In this document: positions 1 through 12,277 of the stretch, one piece after another
Position numbering within the stretch: position 1 is the first letter of the stretch
How the letters are laid out: every line of letters starts with the position of its first letter
Notes under the pieces: model-generated
What the model saw: only the letters and a program-made list of their open reading frames with translations
What the model was told of the DNA's origin: nothing
The model's database searches: none
Assembly (NCBI GenBank): GCA_963969595.1
Contig: OZ018411.1
Span: 23,930,545 to 23,994,544 of the forward strand
DNA: 64,000 bases
Direction of reading: 5' to 3'
Origin: Neckera pumila
Taxonomy: Eukaryota; Streptophyta; Bryopsida; Hypnales; Neckeraceae
Made by a program: the position numbers and the translations under genes

Positions 1-1960
1 ACCCCTCTGATTAGTAATCAATCAAAAACTTTTGCAACAGAAACCGCCACTCCTCAATCAAGCACTCCTCCCATTTGGTTGCCAATTTGACTACTACAGC
101 TTTTTTCCATACTACACACTTAGGCTGTCGGATTGGTTCCGCACACCAAACTTCCAACTGATGACGCTCCGTTTGAACCTCCTTCAATTGGTTGTGGTAA
201 CGGAGTAAACGAACTCCCAAATCACCAATTACCCAAAAGGCGGCTATATAATCTTTTAACAATAGATTGCCTCACATAAGGATTTCCACCAATAGGTCCT
301 CTTGCTTCATTGTCTCCGCCCAATTCCAAATATTCTTAAAAGCTGATACCAATAGGCATTATTGTGAAGCAAGTTCAGCAACCATAAAAAATACTTGCCT
401 ATAGTATGTATAGGCCCTTTTCCAGATTGTGCGCAAGAGGAATATAAGATGATAACACCAATAGGTCTTCAATGGCTATCCTGTCTTCTCCAATTTCAAA
501 TTGACCCTCTGGCTGCTCTCCTGCAAGCACTATAGCTCCAAAACCTGAAACAAATTACCCAATTCTTTGATTTTTTGCCTTTGGACCACCACTTCCAATC
601 AGGATTGGACATGTTTGGCATTAAGATCCCCAAAAGCCTTCTTTTGTACCGTTGCCTCCTTCTTAACTGTTTCTGATTGGCCACTCAAATCTTCCACCTG
701 CTTCTGCAATTCCCCCACATCGATACTCTTCAATCGGTTCACCTATACCTGCAACAATTGGAATTGGCTTTGAAAATGCTCGTGCTGTTGCTTCAGGGAG
801 GAATAATACTTGAAGATCGTGGGATGTGCCGATAACAATGCCAATTGGTTTGCATCTTGTGCCAGCTTGTGATAGAATTCTAGTCCTTGTAATGCTAGTG
901 GCATAGAAGTGTCACCAATTGATCTTGAGTCTCTTTAGTCTCTGGCTTCACTATGGCAACAATTGGCTCCGACATGTCAAAAATCCTTGTGAGATAGGAC
1001 CCCTCCGCAAAATATCTTCTCTGAGTCAATTGGATTAAGCTTGACTTTTTCTACCTATTTGTAAAGTCTTCTCGCTAACAACCATGACCAATTGATAACC
1101 GCGTCGTGCTGAAATAGGGCCACAGCTGCAACCACAACCCCTAATTCCACCCAATTGGAATCTACGTCCGAAAACAACCAACGTTACACAAATTCCACCA
1201 ATGGTCTCCACTTTGGCGCCAATTGGGTTTTTGAAACCCTATCTATAATCTCTGATTGTTTTCCAAATCAATGACAAATGTACTGGTGTTGGAAAACACC
1301 CACCAGTCTGATACATTTCTTTGCTCAGATTCGTCCATAAGACTCCACTCACTAGGTAATTTCAAAGCTCGACTCACTATCTCAGGCGTCAACTCCAATC
1401 ATTCCCCGCACAAAACTCACACGTGTCGTTAATTGATACTTTTCTACGAACTCTAACACTTTTTGATCTCTCACCACCAATTGGACTAAACTAGACGACA
1501 AAAAGTTCAAAACTCCAGCCTGCTGCACATACTTCACCACCTCGGATTGCCTGTAAAACTCTTCTTTCTTGTCCAGTGGCGGCCAAGGTACTAATTGGAT
1601 CACAATTGGACTTCTTTCAGCTCCTGTTCCGTCTTCTGCCAATCCCAATGCCCCTTCTTCAATCTTGGGCTTCTTTATCAATCGAAAGTACTCCGCAATG
1701 GTTTGCTCCTGCGCAGGCGGAAACTCCTTCAAAAATACCAAATCATTGTCCAAATCTTCCACCTTCTCCTCCATTGTACCAATTGATTCTCCACACACAG
1801 TTCACACACAAATTTTTGCTTCAGTCACCACCACAATACTTATCAATTGCTTCTCAATCTGCTCCCTCTTCCTCATCAATCGGCATTTCTCTCTCGCAAA
1901 ATCCGAATTGGAAAAACAGAATGTGAGGAGTGCTTGCTTCCACTTCTCTCCTAATTGAAA
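1..1960 (-). pseudogene. Decayed gag-like / extra ORF of a gypsy-type element
   Basis: Three minus-strand open pieces (about 1798-1382, 684-496 and 262-11) and the stop-broken stretches between them read as one degraded protein. The part around 900-560 is rich in Gln, Leu, Lys and Glu and looks like a coiled coil. I see no zinc knuckle and no enzymatic motif, so the gag-like label is inference from position: it lies downstream of, and in the same orientation as, the pol remnant at 3445-6820, and it shares that region's striking excess of CAATTG. It could be the gag of a second element abutting the first, or an extra ORF 3' of pol. Several in-frame stops show it is dead. The window starts inside it, so its end is not seen. 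Confidence 0.4.
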
Positions 1961-1982
1961 ATGAAAAAGATTTTGTCTCCCG

Positions 1983-2708
1983 GGGTAGTTGCAAGAAACA
2001 CTTAATGATTTTGGCTCAAAACGGCCTTAGTACTGGAAAACTATGGCTTTTGGAATAAATTTGTAAAAAATAAAATAAATTATAAATAATAAGCAAACAT
2101 TCAAAAAAGTGAATGTATGAAAATTTCAGACCTAAAAAAATTTATCTCTAAGAGTTATGCACGGTCAAAGAGTGTTGAAAAAAGCAAGAAAATAGACCCT
2201 TTGGGATTTTATTTTTAGGAAATAGTTAGAAATTCAAAAAATTCTCAAAAAAGAATCCATTTACCCTTAACTAAAGATGCTTCTTCTCATCTATTTTCAT
2301 CTTTGGGAAAAAAAAATTGTATCCTTTGCAAGTGCGCAAAGGTAGTGCACTTTGAGCACATGTGGAAGGTGGACATTTTACTATTTTTGGAAAATCTCTT
2401 TGCAAGCTTAAGTAGCTTTAGAAGAACTCCTTGCTTCCCAATTTTCACCTTCAAATTTGCATTTTGGATCAAAAATAGTACTAAACCCCCCAAAATGGCC
2501 AAGGTAGACATCCAATCGGGGGCAATTTAAAAATAGTAAAACAATTTTAAAAAATCCGAAAATTTTATTCAGTGTTTAAAACTTTTATATGTACGTTCAA
2601 TCCAAATTTCATAGAAAATGGATATAAGACGCAAAAGTTATGAGTAAAAAATTACTTGTCCAAGGACAAGGGGACAAAAAGAAGGACAAGTGTTTCTTGC
2701 ATTGACCC
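1983..2708. mobile_element. MITE family B copy 1 (GGGT..TTGCAAGAA ends, TSD CCCG)
   Basis: Left end GGGTAGTTGCAAGAAACACT and right end AGTGTTTCTTGCATTGACCC are inverted repeats. The four bases outside each end are CCCG (1979-1982 and 2709-2712), a clean target duplication. The body is homologous to 50058-50781 along its length. It has no coding potential for a transposase. It interrupts the CAATTG-rich gypsy region and contains no CAATTG itself, so it arrived later. Confidence 0.85.
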
Positions 2709-2712
2709 CCCG

Positions 2713-3444
2713 CTGGCTTTCTTTACAACTCACCAATCGGTTTCAATATTTATGGCGGATCCTTTCCCAATTGATTATTCTTCATCATTTTCCCTCCCGT
2801 CCAATCGACATTAACACTTCATCTATTCATAATCGTAATAATTGGAATAACTTGTCTTTGAAAATTTGATTTGAGAATGTTTGCATTTAATTTGTATAGG
2901 TATTAATTTAAATTTTTTCTTTGTCTTTTTATCTAAATATATATATATATAATCAATTTTTTATTTTTTATTTTTTTTTTATTTTTTTTTATGGTTTGGT
3001 TTTATTTTTGAATCAACCAATTGAAAATACATTCTTCCAATTTTGTCACTAATATATATTCTACATTATTTCTTTCCAATTGCTCTCATCTAACTATTAT
3101 CCCTAATATATATCAATTTAACCTTTTCTTTTATAAACACTCCAATTTAATACTCTCACTCTATTCATTATTATTATCACATTTTTTTTAATTTTTAATT
3201 ATTATCACCTTTATACTAACAACTATCATTTTTTACTCATCTTATCTCATTTTATTTCTAATTTTTTTTCATCAATGATCTTACTTAATCTTATTGATCA
3301 TGTTTTCACTTTGTAATTAACTTTTATTTCATCATGTTTTTATTTTTGTTTTGTTTTTGCGTACATATTAATATTTGTGGAATTTTTTATTTTATTTTCT
3401 TATGAATTCCTTTACAAACTTAACACCTTATAATTATAAATCTC
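2713..3444. other. AT-rich noncoding part of the gypsy element, possibly LTR
   Basis: Very AT-rich sequence directly 3' of the integrase end of the pol remnant (minus-strand sense), with CAATTG at 2768, 3018 and 3077. Position suggests 3' untranslated region or LTR, but no second copy lies in the window to define the ends. No gene seen. Confidence 0.35.
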
Positions 3445-4845
3445 CTAAATATTTATTAATATTCTATTTTTTACTATATTTCTTCCCAATTTGCCAATTT
3501 TATTACACCTCCCCCATCCATTATAGAAGCCGACCCCAACTGAATGGTGATATAGTCTTAGCCGATAGCCATTGATACAAGTAGAAAGAAGCTTACCTTC
3601 AAAATCTTGCAATTGAGCGGAACCATTAGGATTCATATTTTTAATAAGATAAGGCCCTAACCAATGGATTTGAAGTTTCCCCGGGATTTTAAGAAATCTA
3701 ATATTATAAAGTAGCACTAAATCTCCCTCTTTAAAATGCTTATGGCAAAGTTTACTATTATTAAAAGTTTTACGTTTTTGTTGTGCTATATAAGTATTAT
3801 ACACAACCTCGCGTCTATAATCATCCAAATGTTCCAATTGCCAAAGTCTAGCCTCTAAACTACAAATATCACCTAACCTATTGGCAATGGCTATTCCTAA
3901 AGAAGGGATGTTGAATTCAATGAGAAGAATAGCTTCCTATCTATAGACCAATTGGAGTGGTGTATACTTGGTAGTGACCTTATAAGCTGTACAATATGTC
4001 CAAAGAGCTCCCCAAATTTTTTCATTCCAATCAGTGCCATACCCAACAATTGTTTTAGTCAAAATATTACACAATAACCCATTGGTTTTCTCTGTCTGCC
4101 CATTAGCTTTAGTAGTTAATGCCTCAATTGTTTCATTTAAAAAGTGAGTGCCCCTATCACTAATTAATTCAATTGGACATCCAAACCGTGAAATTATATT
4201 TTCATATAAAAACTTAGCCACCGTGGGTGCATCATTATTTATTGTGGCTGCGGCTTCCGCCCATTTAGTGGCCTAGTCCATTGCAACCAGTATATACCGT
4301 TTTCTACTTGATTTAGTTGGAGGAGCAATTAGACCGACAAAGTCAATCCCCCACTTCTCAAATGGAGCTAATGCTAATAAAGGTTGTAACGGCATAACTT
4401 TAGTAGGAGTAAGACGACCCACTTGTTGACACGGGTCACAATTTTGAGCAAAATGGTGGGCATCTTTAAAATGATTTGGCTACCAATAGCCGGCCATTAA
4501 AGCTTTACAAGCCGTACGATCACCCACAAAATGTCCCCCACACCCATCGATATGACACCCCTCTAAAATCATAGGAATTTCATTTGAAAATACACAACGA
4601 CATGATAATCCATCTTTACCTTTTTCATATAAAACATCATTAATTAAAGTATATGGAGCACATTTATGTAACAAATGTTTAATTTGCTTATCAGTCAATT
4701 GGTCTAGTATTTTATTAGTTCTTAAATAATCTAATATATTTTTATACTTCAATTGGATTGCCTCTACCACAAACAATTGTCCATCTGGTAATTCATCATC
4801 AATTGGGACAGTATTAGATAATGCAGTAGGTTCCAATTGGGACAA
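3445..4845 (-). pseudogene. Ty3/gypsy integrase remnant
   Basis: Reading the minus strand from 4845 down: an HHCC zinc-binding region (CHIDGCGGHF, then CDPCQQ near 4440), a DDE catalytic core (WGIDFVG near 4345 gives the first Asp; SDRGTHF near 4150 the second; ANGQTEKTNG near 4105 the Glu), and a C-terminal GPY/F-type module (GDLVLLY ... WLGPYLI near 3730-3650). The distance between SDRG and ANGQ is too short for the family, showing a small internal deletion, and there are in-frame stops near 4275 and 3935. Integrase would insert element cDNA into the chromosome, but this copy cannot make it. It follows RT/RNase H in normal Ty3/gypsy order. Confidence 0.9.
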
Positions 4846-4879
4846 GTGGTCAGCATTGGCATAGATTTTACTAGGCCTT

Positions 4880-6110
4880 ATTACAATTGAAAATCAAATT
4901 CTTGTAAAAGTAAGATCCAACAAGCTAATTGACCACTTAAATCAAGTTTATTAATTAAATATTTTAACGCATCATGGTCACTATAAAAGATAAATGGATA
5001 TCCCAATAAATAATGACGAAATTTTTGTACAACAAAAATCAAACCTAATGCCTCACGTTCCGTAGTAGTATAATTTTTTTCCGTGGCTATCGATTGTTAC
5101 TTGCAAAATAGATTGAGTGGTCCATTTTCTTCTCATCTTTTTGACTTAAGACACAACCCAATGCTATATTAGAAGCATCCACATACACATGGAATGGTTC
5201 ATCTCAATTGGGAGGAATTAATACTCGGACAGTACTCAATTGCTCTTTTAAAGTAAGAAAAGCCTTAGTGCATTTTGGGGGGTTCCTTTTTCCAATTTTT
5301 TTAATAAATTAGTTAATGGAGCGGCTTGTGTAGCAAAATCTTTAATCGCTCTCTTATAGTAATTTCTAAGACTCACAAAACTCCTCACTTCCGTTATTGT
5401 CTTTAGGTTGAAGAGTATTGACAATTAAAGCAATTTTATCTGGATCGGTACTAATACCTTCCTTCCTTACAATGTGTCCCAATAGTTTACCATAAGGCAC
5501 CATGAATTGACATTTGGCCGCATGAAGAGAAATTCCAAATTAGTTACATTGTTCAAAACAAAGTGCCAAATGGGCAAGGTGATCTTTTTGAGTGCCAAAT
5601 ACACAGAAATCATCAAGAGAAATCTCCATAAATTTACGGAGAAATTTATGAAAGGCTACGGTAACAATTCTTTGGAAAGTAGTAGGCCCATTACACACCC
5701 CAAATGGCATATTACAATAGGCATATGTCCCCTAATCGGTAGTAAAGGTAGTTAGCATAGATCTTTTGAGGCTATGGTAGTCTGATTATAACCAAAAAAA
5801 CCATATAAAAATGAATGCATCTCATGACTAACTACGGAGTCTAAGACACTATCCATAAAAGGCAAGGGGAAGTAATCTTTTTTAGTAGCCAAATTTAACC
5901 TTCTCTAATCTTGACATATACAAATTTTAGCATTCTTTTAGGTACAAGAACAATTGGGCTAACCCATTCACTAAAGGGAACGGGATACGTAAATCCTATC
6001 TCTAGGAGTTTATCAATCTCTTCCTTAACCAATAGAGAATATTTTGGGTTAAGATAGTGTTGTCTTTGGTGCACCAGTTTAGCATCTTCTTCTAAGGTAT
6101 TTTTTGTCAT
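4880..6110 (-). pseudogene. Ty3/gypsy reverse transcriptase and RNase H remnant
   Basis: The minus strand at 6110-5895 encodes the RT N-terminus (KEEIDKLLEIGFTYPVPFSEWVSPIVLV in two blocks, typical of gypsy RT). Below it, broken by stops and frameshifts, come the palm motifs MPFGVCNGPTTFQR (near 5700) and ISLDDF (near 5615, the position of the catalytic YxDD box), then an RNase H start VYVDASNIALGCVLSQKDEK (near 5190-5135). The order protease-RT-RNase H-integrase is that of Ty3/gypsy, not copia. Numerous stops make it non-functional. Confidence 0.85.
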
Positions 6111-6290
6111 TTTTTTTCAACAAACATCACTTTGGATTAGAAACAAATCATATAAAAATAATACAATATCAATATGGTGCTCACACACTTCCGGTGGCAC
6201 ACCTTTTAAGTCTTTATAGAAAAAAGCAAAAGTGTCCAAATAAATTTTAAAAATGCTAACCATTGGTTTATTTCTTCCAATTATAAATCA

Positions 6291-6820
6291 CTACAAACTT
6301 GAATTATTTTTTGGTTCTCCATCACTACCAATATTTAAATCCCAACACAGGTCTTTAGGGACATGTTTTCCAATTGGGGTAGGGTCAGAAGAATAATCCC
6401 ATAGATTTTCTGATTCACAGAGTGGTTCCAATTCCAATTGGATATTTGTAACTCTATATACAGACTTATCCATCAACTAAGATTTAATTATTCAATTAGA
6501 ATCTTTTTCCTCCTTACAAGGTAATACATATTTCCCGGTCCAATTTCCTTAAAAACTTTACCAATTGATAACTTATTTTGATTAATTGACCTATGTAATT
6601 GAACTTTATTGGCATTCATATTGTCTTCATTATCGGAGTCATAATTGATATCACTTGAATGTTTAGGTGATTCCCATTGAGTCTCCTTACAATATTCTTT
6701 TAAATACATTTGCAATTTAACTTTAGATGACCTTGATCCAATTATTAATAATCCCCTATCCCAATCGTCTTTAGCTTTGGCTTGATAAAGCCAAGGACGA
6801 CCCACCAAATAGGATAGCAT
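6291..6820 (-). pseudogene. Ty3/gypsy protease-RT linker remnant
   Basis: The minus-strand ORF at 6820-6488 starts with the stretch LVGRPWLYQAKAKDDW, followed by a run like LIIGSRSSKVKLQMYLKEY. This is the block that follows the aspartic protease in many plant gypsy polyproteins. A second piece (6476-6291) continues it after a stop. The upstream protease and gag are missing: similarity stops where MITE family A (6832-7109) begins, and nothing gypsy-like resumes beyond it. Confidence 0.7.
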
Positions 6821-6831
6821 TAGGAAAAATT

Positions 6832-7109
6832 TCAGCCCTCCAGAAGGCCGTTAAGGAATTGACTTTTGAGGCCCCCGCGGTGCAATTTCAAAATGAATAT
6901 ATTTTAATTTAAAAATACATAAATATACATGTTGAAATTTTTTGGAAAAAAATAAAAATAAAATTAAAAAAATCTGACGTGGCACCATTGCGGCCATGTC
7001 AACACCCAATTTTAAAATTAAAAAAATAATTTTTTATTTTATTTTTTTCCATAATTGCACCAAGCGGGTGCAGAACTCGCGGCCTTTTGGAAGGGCTGAA
7101 TTTTTTCCT
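6832..7109. mobile_element. MITE family A copy 1
   Basis: The ends AGGAAAAATTTCAGCCCT and AGGGCTGAATTTTTTCCT are inverted. Further in, CCCGCGGTGCAATT and AATTGCACCAAGCGGG also pair, so the terminal repeat is long. The second copy at 14428-14683 shares both ends and a central GTGGCACCA block. It sits at the broken 5' end of the gypsy remnant. No coding capacity. Target duplication not resolved. Confidence 0.75.
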
Positions 7110-7529
7110 TATGACTACTGTTGTATAATAATTTGTTATTAAAGGGAATTTAACAAAGGTTGAGCTAGTAATACAATCTATTTCAATATGAGTTTATTCC
7201 TTGATGCAATTTTTTTAGTTTGTATGTGTCTTTGGTTGCATATTATTTATCATGTACCTTTGCAACCTTAAAACAAATGTGGTGAAAGCCCTTGAAGACC
7301 ACTTTCACACATTGATTGTCATTATATAAGAATTAAACCAATAGAGCAAAGAACAATATAAAATATAATATAAATTTGTCTTTACATTTTATACAAGAGA
7401 GGATAAATGGATTAAAAATGGAAGTACTACATGCATATTCAGCTTTTACAATTGACGCAATATCATAAGTCAAGTTAATATTAAACTATACAATTGCATT
7501 ATTCTAATCATGAAAATATTTATATGAAA
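7110..7529. other. AT-rich spacer, no gene seen
   Basis: AT-rich sequence without recognisable coding or repeat structure. Confidence 0.5.
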
Positions 7530-7645
7530 GGGTCGTTGCAAGAATGACCTTCTGTTTTTGTTTCACTTTGGCCGTTTCAGCCATTTTTTGGGAAGTACTA
7601 TAAAAACAAAAAAAATATTTTTAAAAAATACAAAAAATATGAGAA

Positions 7646-7709
<64 letters not shown>

Positions 7710-8316
7710 GAAGGTACCCTATGAAGGAAATGCAAAAAAAAATTCTCTAAGTAGGAGAATTAGAAAAGTGCAGAATCACCAGAAAATACATACTTTGACA
7801 TTTTAATTTGTAAAAAATAGGAAAAATAGTTTTTAAAGAAATTGAAAAACGCAAATTTGGGAAGACTTCATGTTAACAAGATTTCACCAAAAAAATGATC
7901 CTGAAACCATCTTCAATGTTTAGAATTGCGTGCGCAAGGGAGCCCTCTTTGCATGGATGTAGAGGAAGTAAACTAAAATATTTTTTAATGCCCCTTGGTA
8001 GAAACATGAGTTTCTACTATGGGAATTGACCATAGAAATTTCAGCTCCAAACCATTAAATTGGGGGACTCCTTACGTAGTAAAACCCCCTAAAACTCAAA
8101 ACATGACATACTAGTTTAAATGATTTTTAAATATAAAATGATTTTTGAAATTTCTGAAAAATATGAGATATGATGAAACTCAAAAGAAGGATCTCCAGTA
8201 AGAATTTCAAGTTCATGCAAGTCATGCTTCAGAAGTTATTGCAAAAGGAAGCTTCAACATTCCTTTTGTGACAATGTTTTAGTACTTTGCAGTACCGGTC
8301 TTTCTTGCAATCACCC
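7530..8316. mobile_element. MITE family B copy 2 (TSD GAAA)
   Basis: It begins GGGTCGTTGCAAGAA and ends TTCTTGCAATCACCC, flanked on both sides by GAAA (7526-7529 and 8317-8320). It carries an internal (CT)n-(TA)n microsatellite at about 7648-7710. Noncoding. Confidence 0.75.
7648..7710. repeat. (CT)n followed by (TA)n microsatellite
   Basis: A run of CT dinucleotides passes directly into a run of TA inside a family B MITE. ORFs across it are low-complexity artefacts. Confidence 0.9.
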
Positions 8317-9080
8317 GAAAATCCCTTTCAAAATATGGTATAGCTTGAAAAGATCATGGATTATACTTGCTATAAGTATATTGCTAATTTGAAATAAATA
8401 AATATTTATTCAAAAATTTAATTAACTTTAGAAGGACTAAAGTATATAATTTGCAAACTAAATTAAGAATTTGCAAACTTGTGATAATAGTTTAAAATTT
8501 TTTATAAAGTACAAATGTCTTGCTATAAATGGGATTTTTGAATTTGAAGTTTTTACAATATATACTCTAAAGAGTTAGCTAAATGATATTGTAGTTGAAT
8601 TGAAAATACTAAATAAATTTAGATGTTTTTCTAGTTGTAGAAGTTGAAACATAAAATACATTTCATCTCACTCCTAGAAAAGTCATTTAATGTGAAATCT
8701 ACAACCTACTTGCATGCAAAGAGTCTTTCATAAGAAGTATGAAATAATACATACTTCGAGAAATATTCCATATATAATTTGATACATTTTAAAGAACATT
8801 ACAGAGTTATTCTTCAATATAATTTTTAAGTAAAATTTTCAAGGACAATTTAATTTTGAACTACTATGTTGCATTAATAGTCTATTCTTACATTTTATTG
8901 TATAAAAACAACCCCTATCTTTCTTTGTACCATGATTATAAGACTTTTACACACTGATATCTCTTAGATTTTATTATTTTTCATCCACTTAATCAAATTG
9001 TATACAACCTATATCATACTACTAAAATCATAAATCCCTCTTTAATATCACAAATGCTACCATTAATAATAGGGGCTCAT
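8317..9080. other. AT-rich spacer, no gene seen
   Basis: Nothing recognisable on either strand. Confidence 0.5.
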
Positions 9081-9716
9081 GCTTGCTATGCTACGCATTC
9101 ATTGGATCACATATTAGTAAAATTTTGATATATTTGAATAGAATGCATGATAATGATTTCAATAAGTCTTTGAAATAATTAATTTTGATAATTTGTAAAA
9201 ATATTTTCAACCATGCATACATAAAAATAATATTTTCACACAATGTTATACTACAGAAATAGAGTAGTAGTTTGCAATCACCTCTATAATATCACTTTTA
9301 CAGCTTTTGTGATTTCAAAATTCTATTGCTACTACCAAATGATTTGAGAAATTTATTCAACTGAAGAGATTTTGGATTTCACAACAATTAAATTATTCAT
9401 GAAGTTTTTGAAATTTACAAGTTTTTCTTTTCAATTCACCAAGTTTTTGGATTGCCATTATTCGCAACAATTGAGTCAACTTTTGAATGCATTACAAGAA
9501 ATGTGTATCTTTTATAGTATTCACTATTGCATATATTTCATTCATCATTCAACAAATTTCTATTGTACATTTCAATATTAGCTTACTTATAAACAAAATT
9601 ATACAAAGATTTTAGTAATTTTTATTTGAAGATTTATTGAAATTTTTGTTCTGCATTTTATCTAATACATAAAAATTCTAATAAAACTCTAATGATGAAT
9701 GCGTAGCATAGCAAGC
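9081..9716. mobile_element. MITE-like element with 21-bp perfect inverted ends
   Basis: Bases 9081-9101 and the reverse complement of 9696-9716 are the same 21 nt (core TGCTATGCTACGCATTC). The 594 bp between them is AT-rich and noncoding. The GC-richer ends stand out from the surroundings. No convincing target duplication; exact ends may lie a few bases further out. Confidence 0.6.
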
Positions 9717-10861
9717 GCCAACTGCTAGTTACATAATAAAAAAATAACAGTGGATATGAATATAATGAAAAGATTAAATAAAATAAAATAATATAGCTTT
9801 GCAATGACCAACTTAAACAATCTAAAATGCCAAAATAGGCTCCTAGGTCCTTTAGGGACTAAGCAATAAGTTCATCGATCAAAAAAATTGTCGAATCTAT
9901 CTATTGTATTTTATATTCAATTTTTTTTTGGTAATTGATTGAGTGCTAATTTAACATTAAGTTACATTGCACAAAGTATTAAGGATTTAGGATCACTACA
10001 ATCATTTATTGAGTACTTACTAGGTCTCTTTAACCGTAATCTAGAATTTTTTATTTTTTATTTAACTTAAGTTTAAATAACCATTACTTGTATTCCATTA
10101 TCACTCACTCTTATATACAATCCTAAATAAGTACAATAAATATTATTAATTTCTTTTAGATTTGTACATTATACAAATCAAACTAACTTTAGTAAGAGGA
10201 TTAGTAGAGACTCGAAAGTCAAATCCTTATGAAAATTTTAGATATTATTCTCCATATACGATCCCACGCACGTAATTAGTCATCTACTATTGTATTTCTA
10301 ATTAAAACTTGGCATACATAAAAGTTAGTCTATTATATAATATGACTTGATTGAGTTTGAAATTATAATTCTATTTTAAGTGAAATTATTCTAAGGTCCC
10401 TTTTGAAGTAATTCTTGTAGCAAATTAACTATTTTAAATTGTTTTTATCTTAAATTCTTGATGACAACTCTTGCATATGATTTCATTCTTAAGTTCACTT
10501 ACCAAGTTATTTTCAAGCTAACAATGGCATAAATTAAGCCATATGCAATAAATAAATTTAAATATATATATATAAATATATAAGGGCACTTTGATATGAA
10601 CTTTTCATATATACCTTAATTTAGGAGCAATGAGATTGTAAAGGGGTTGAAAAAAACTTGCTAAAGCTGAATTTCATTTGTTTTTAAACATAGAATAATA
10701 TTGTCTACTATTTTCAAGCTAATATTTGGCACAATCAAACTAATATATTATGAAATTGACAACAGTTTTATACAAATTATGTGCAATTTTTTGTAAAAAT
10801 TATCCTAAATTTCTTACGCACAGAGAAAATTACTAATTGAAATATACATAGCTTTACTAAT
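9717..10861. other. AT-rich spacer upstream of RPS9
   Basis: AT-rich, no coding signal; it includes a short (TA)n tract near 10563. Base composition rises sharply after 10895, marking the RPS9 promoter region. Confidence 0.5.
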
Positions 10862-10949
10862 TTAAATTAAATATACTTGAAAAATAATATGTTCAACCGT
10901 CGATTGGGTATCAGGATCGAACGGATGAAGGCCATCGTTTCCACTAGGC

Positions 10950-10958
10950 TTAGGGCTT
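10950..10958 (-). promoter_or_regulatory. Telo-box-like element upstream of RPS9
   Basis: TTAGGGCTT is the reverse complement of AAGCCCTAA, one base from the plant telo-box AAACCCTAA common near ribosomal protein gene starts. A pyrimidine-rich stretch (CTCTCTCTTCG near 10999-11009) just downstream is a plausible transcription start. Both are inference from position. Confidence 0.4.
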
Positions 10959-11070
10959 GCGCTTGACTGGGTAGAAGGCCGAGGGGAGGGATCTGTTGTC
11001 TCTCTCTTCGCAGCTTTGTTGCGTTTGCTCGCGCAGTGGAAGCTCCGCCAGCTTCGACTGATTCGCCACC

Positions 11071-12277
<1,207 letters not shown>

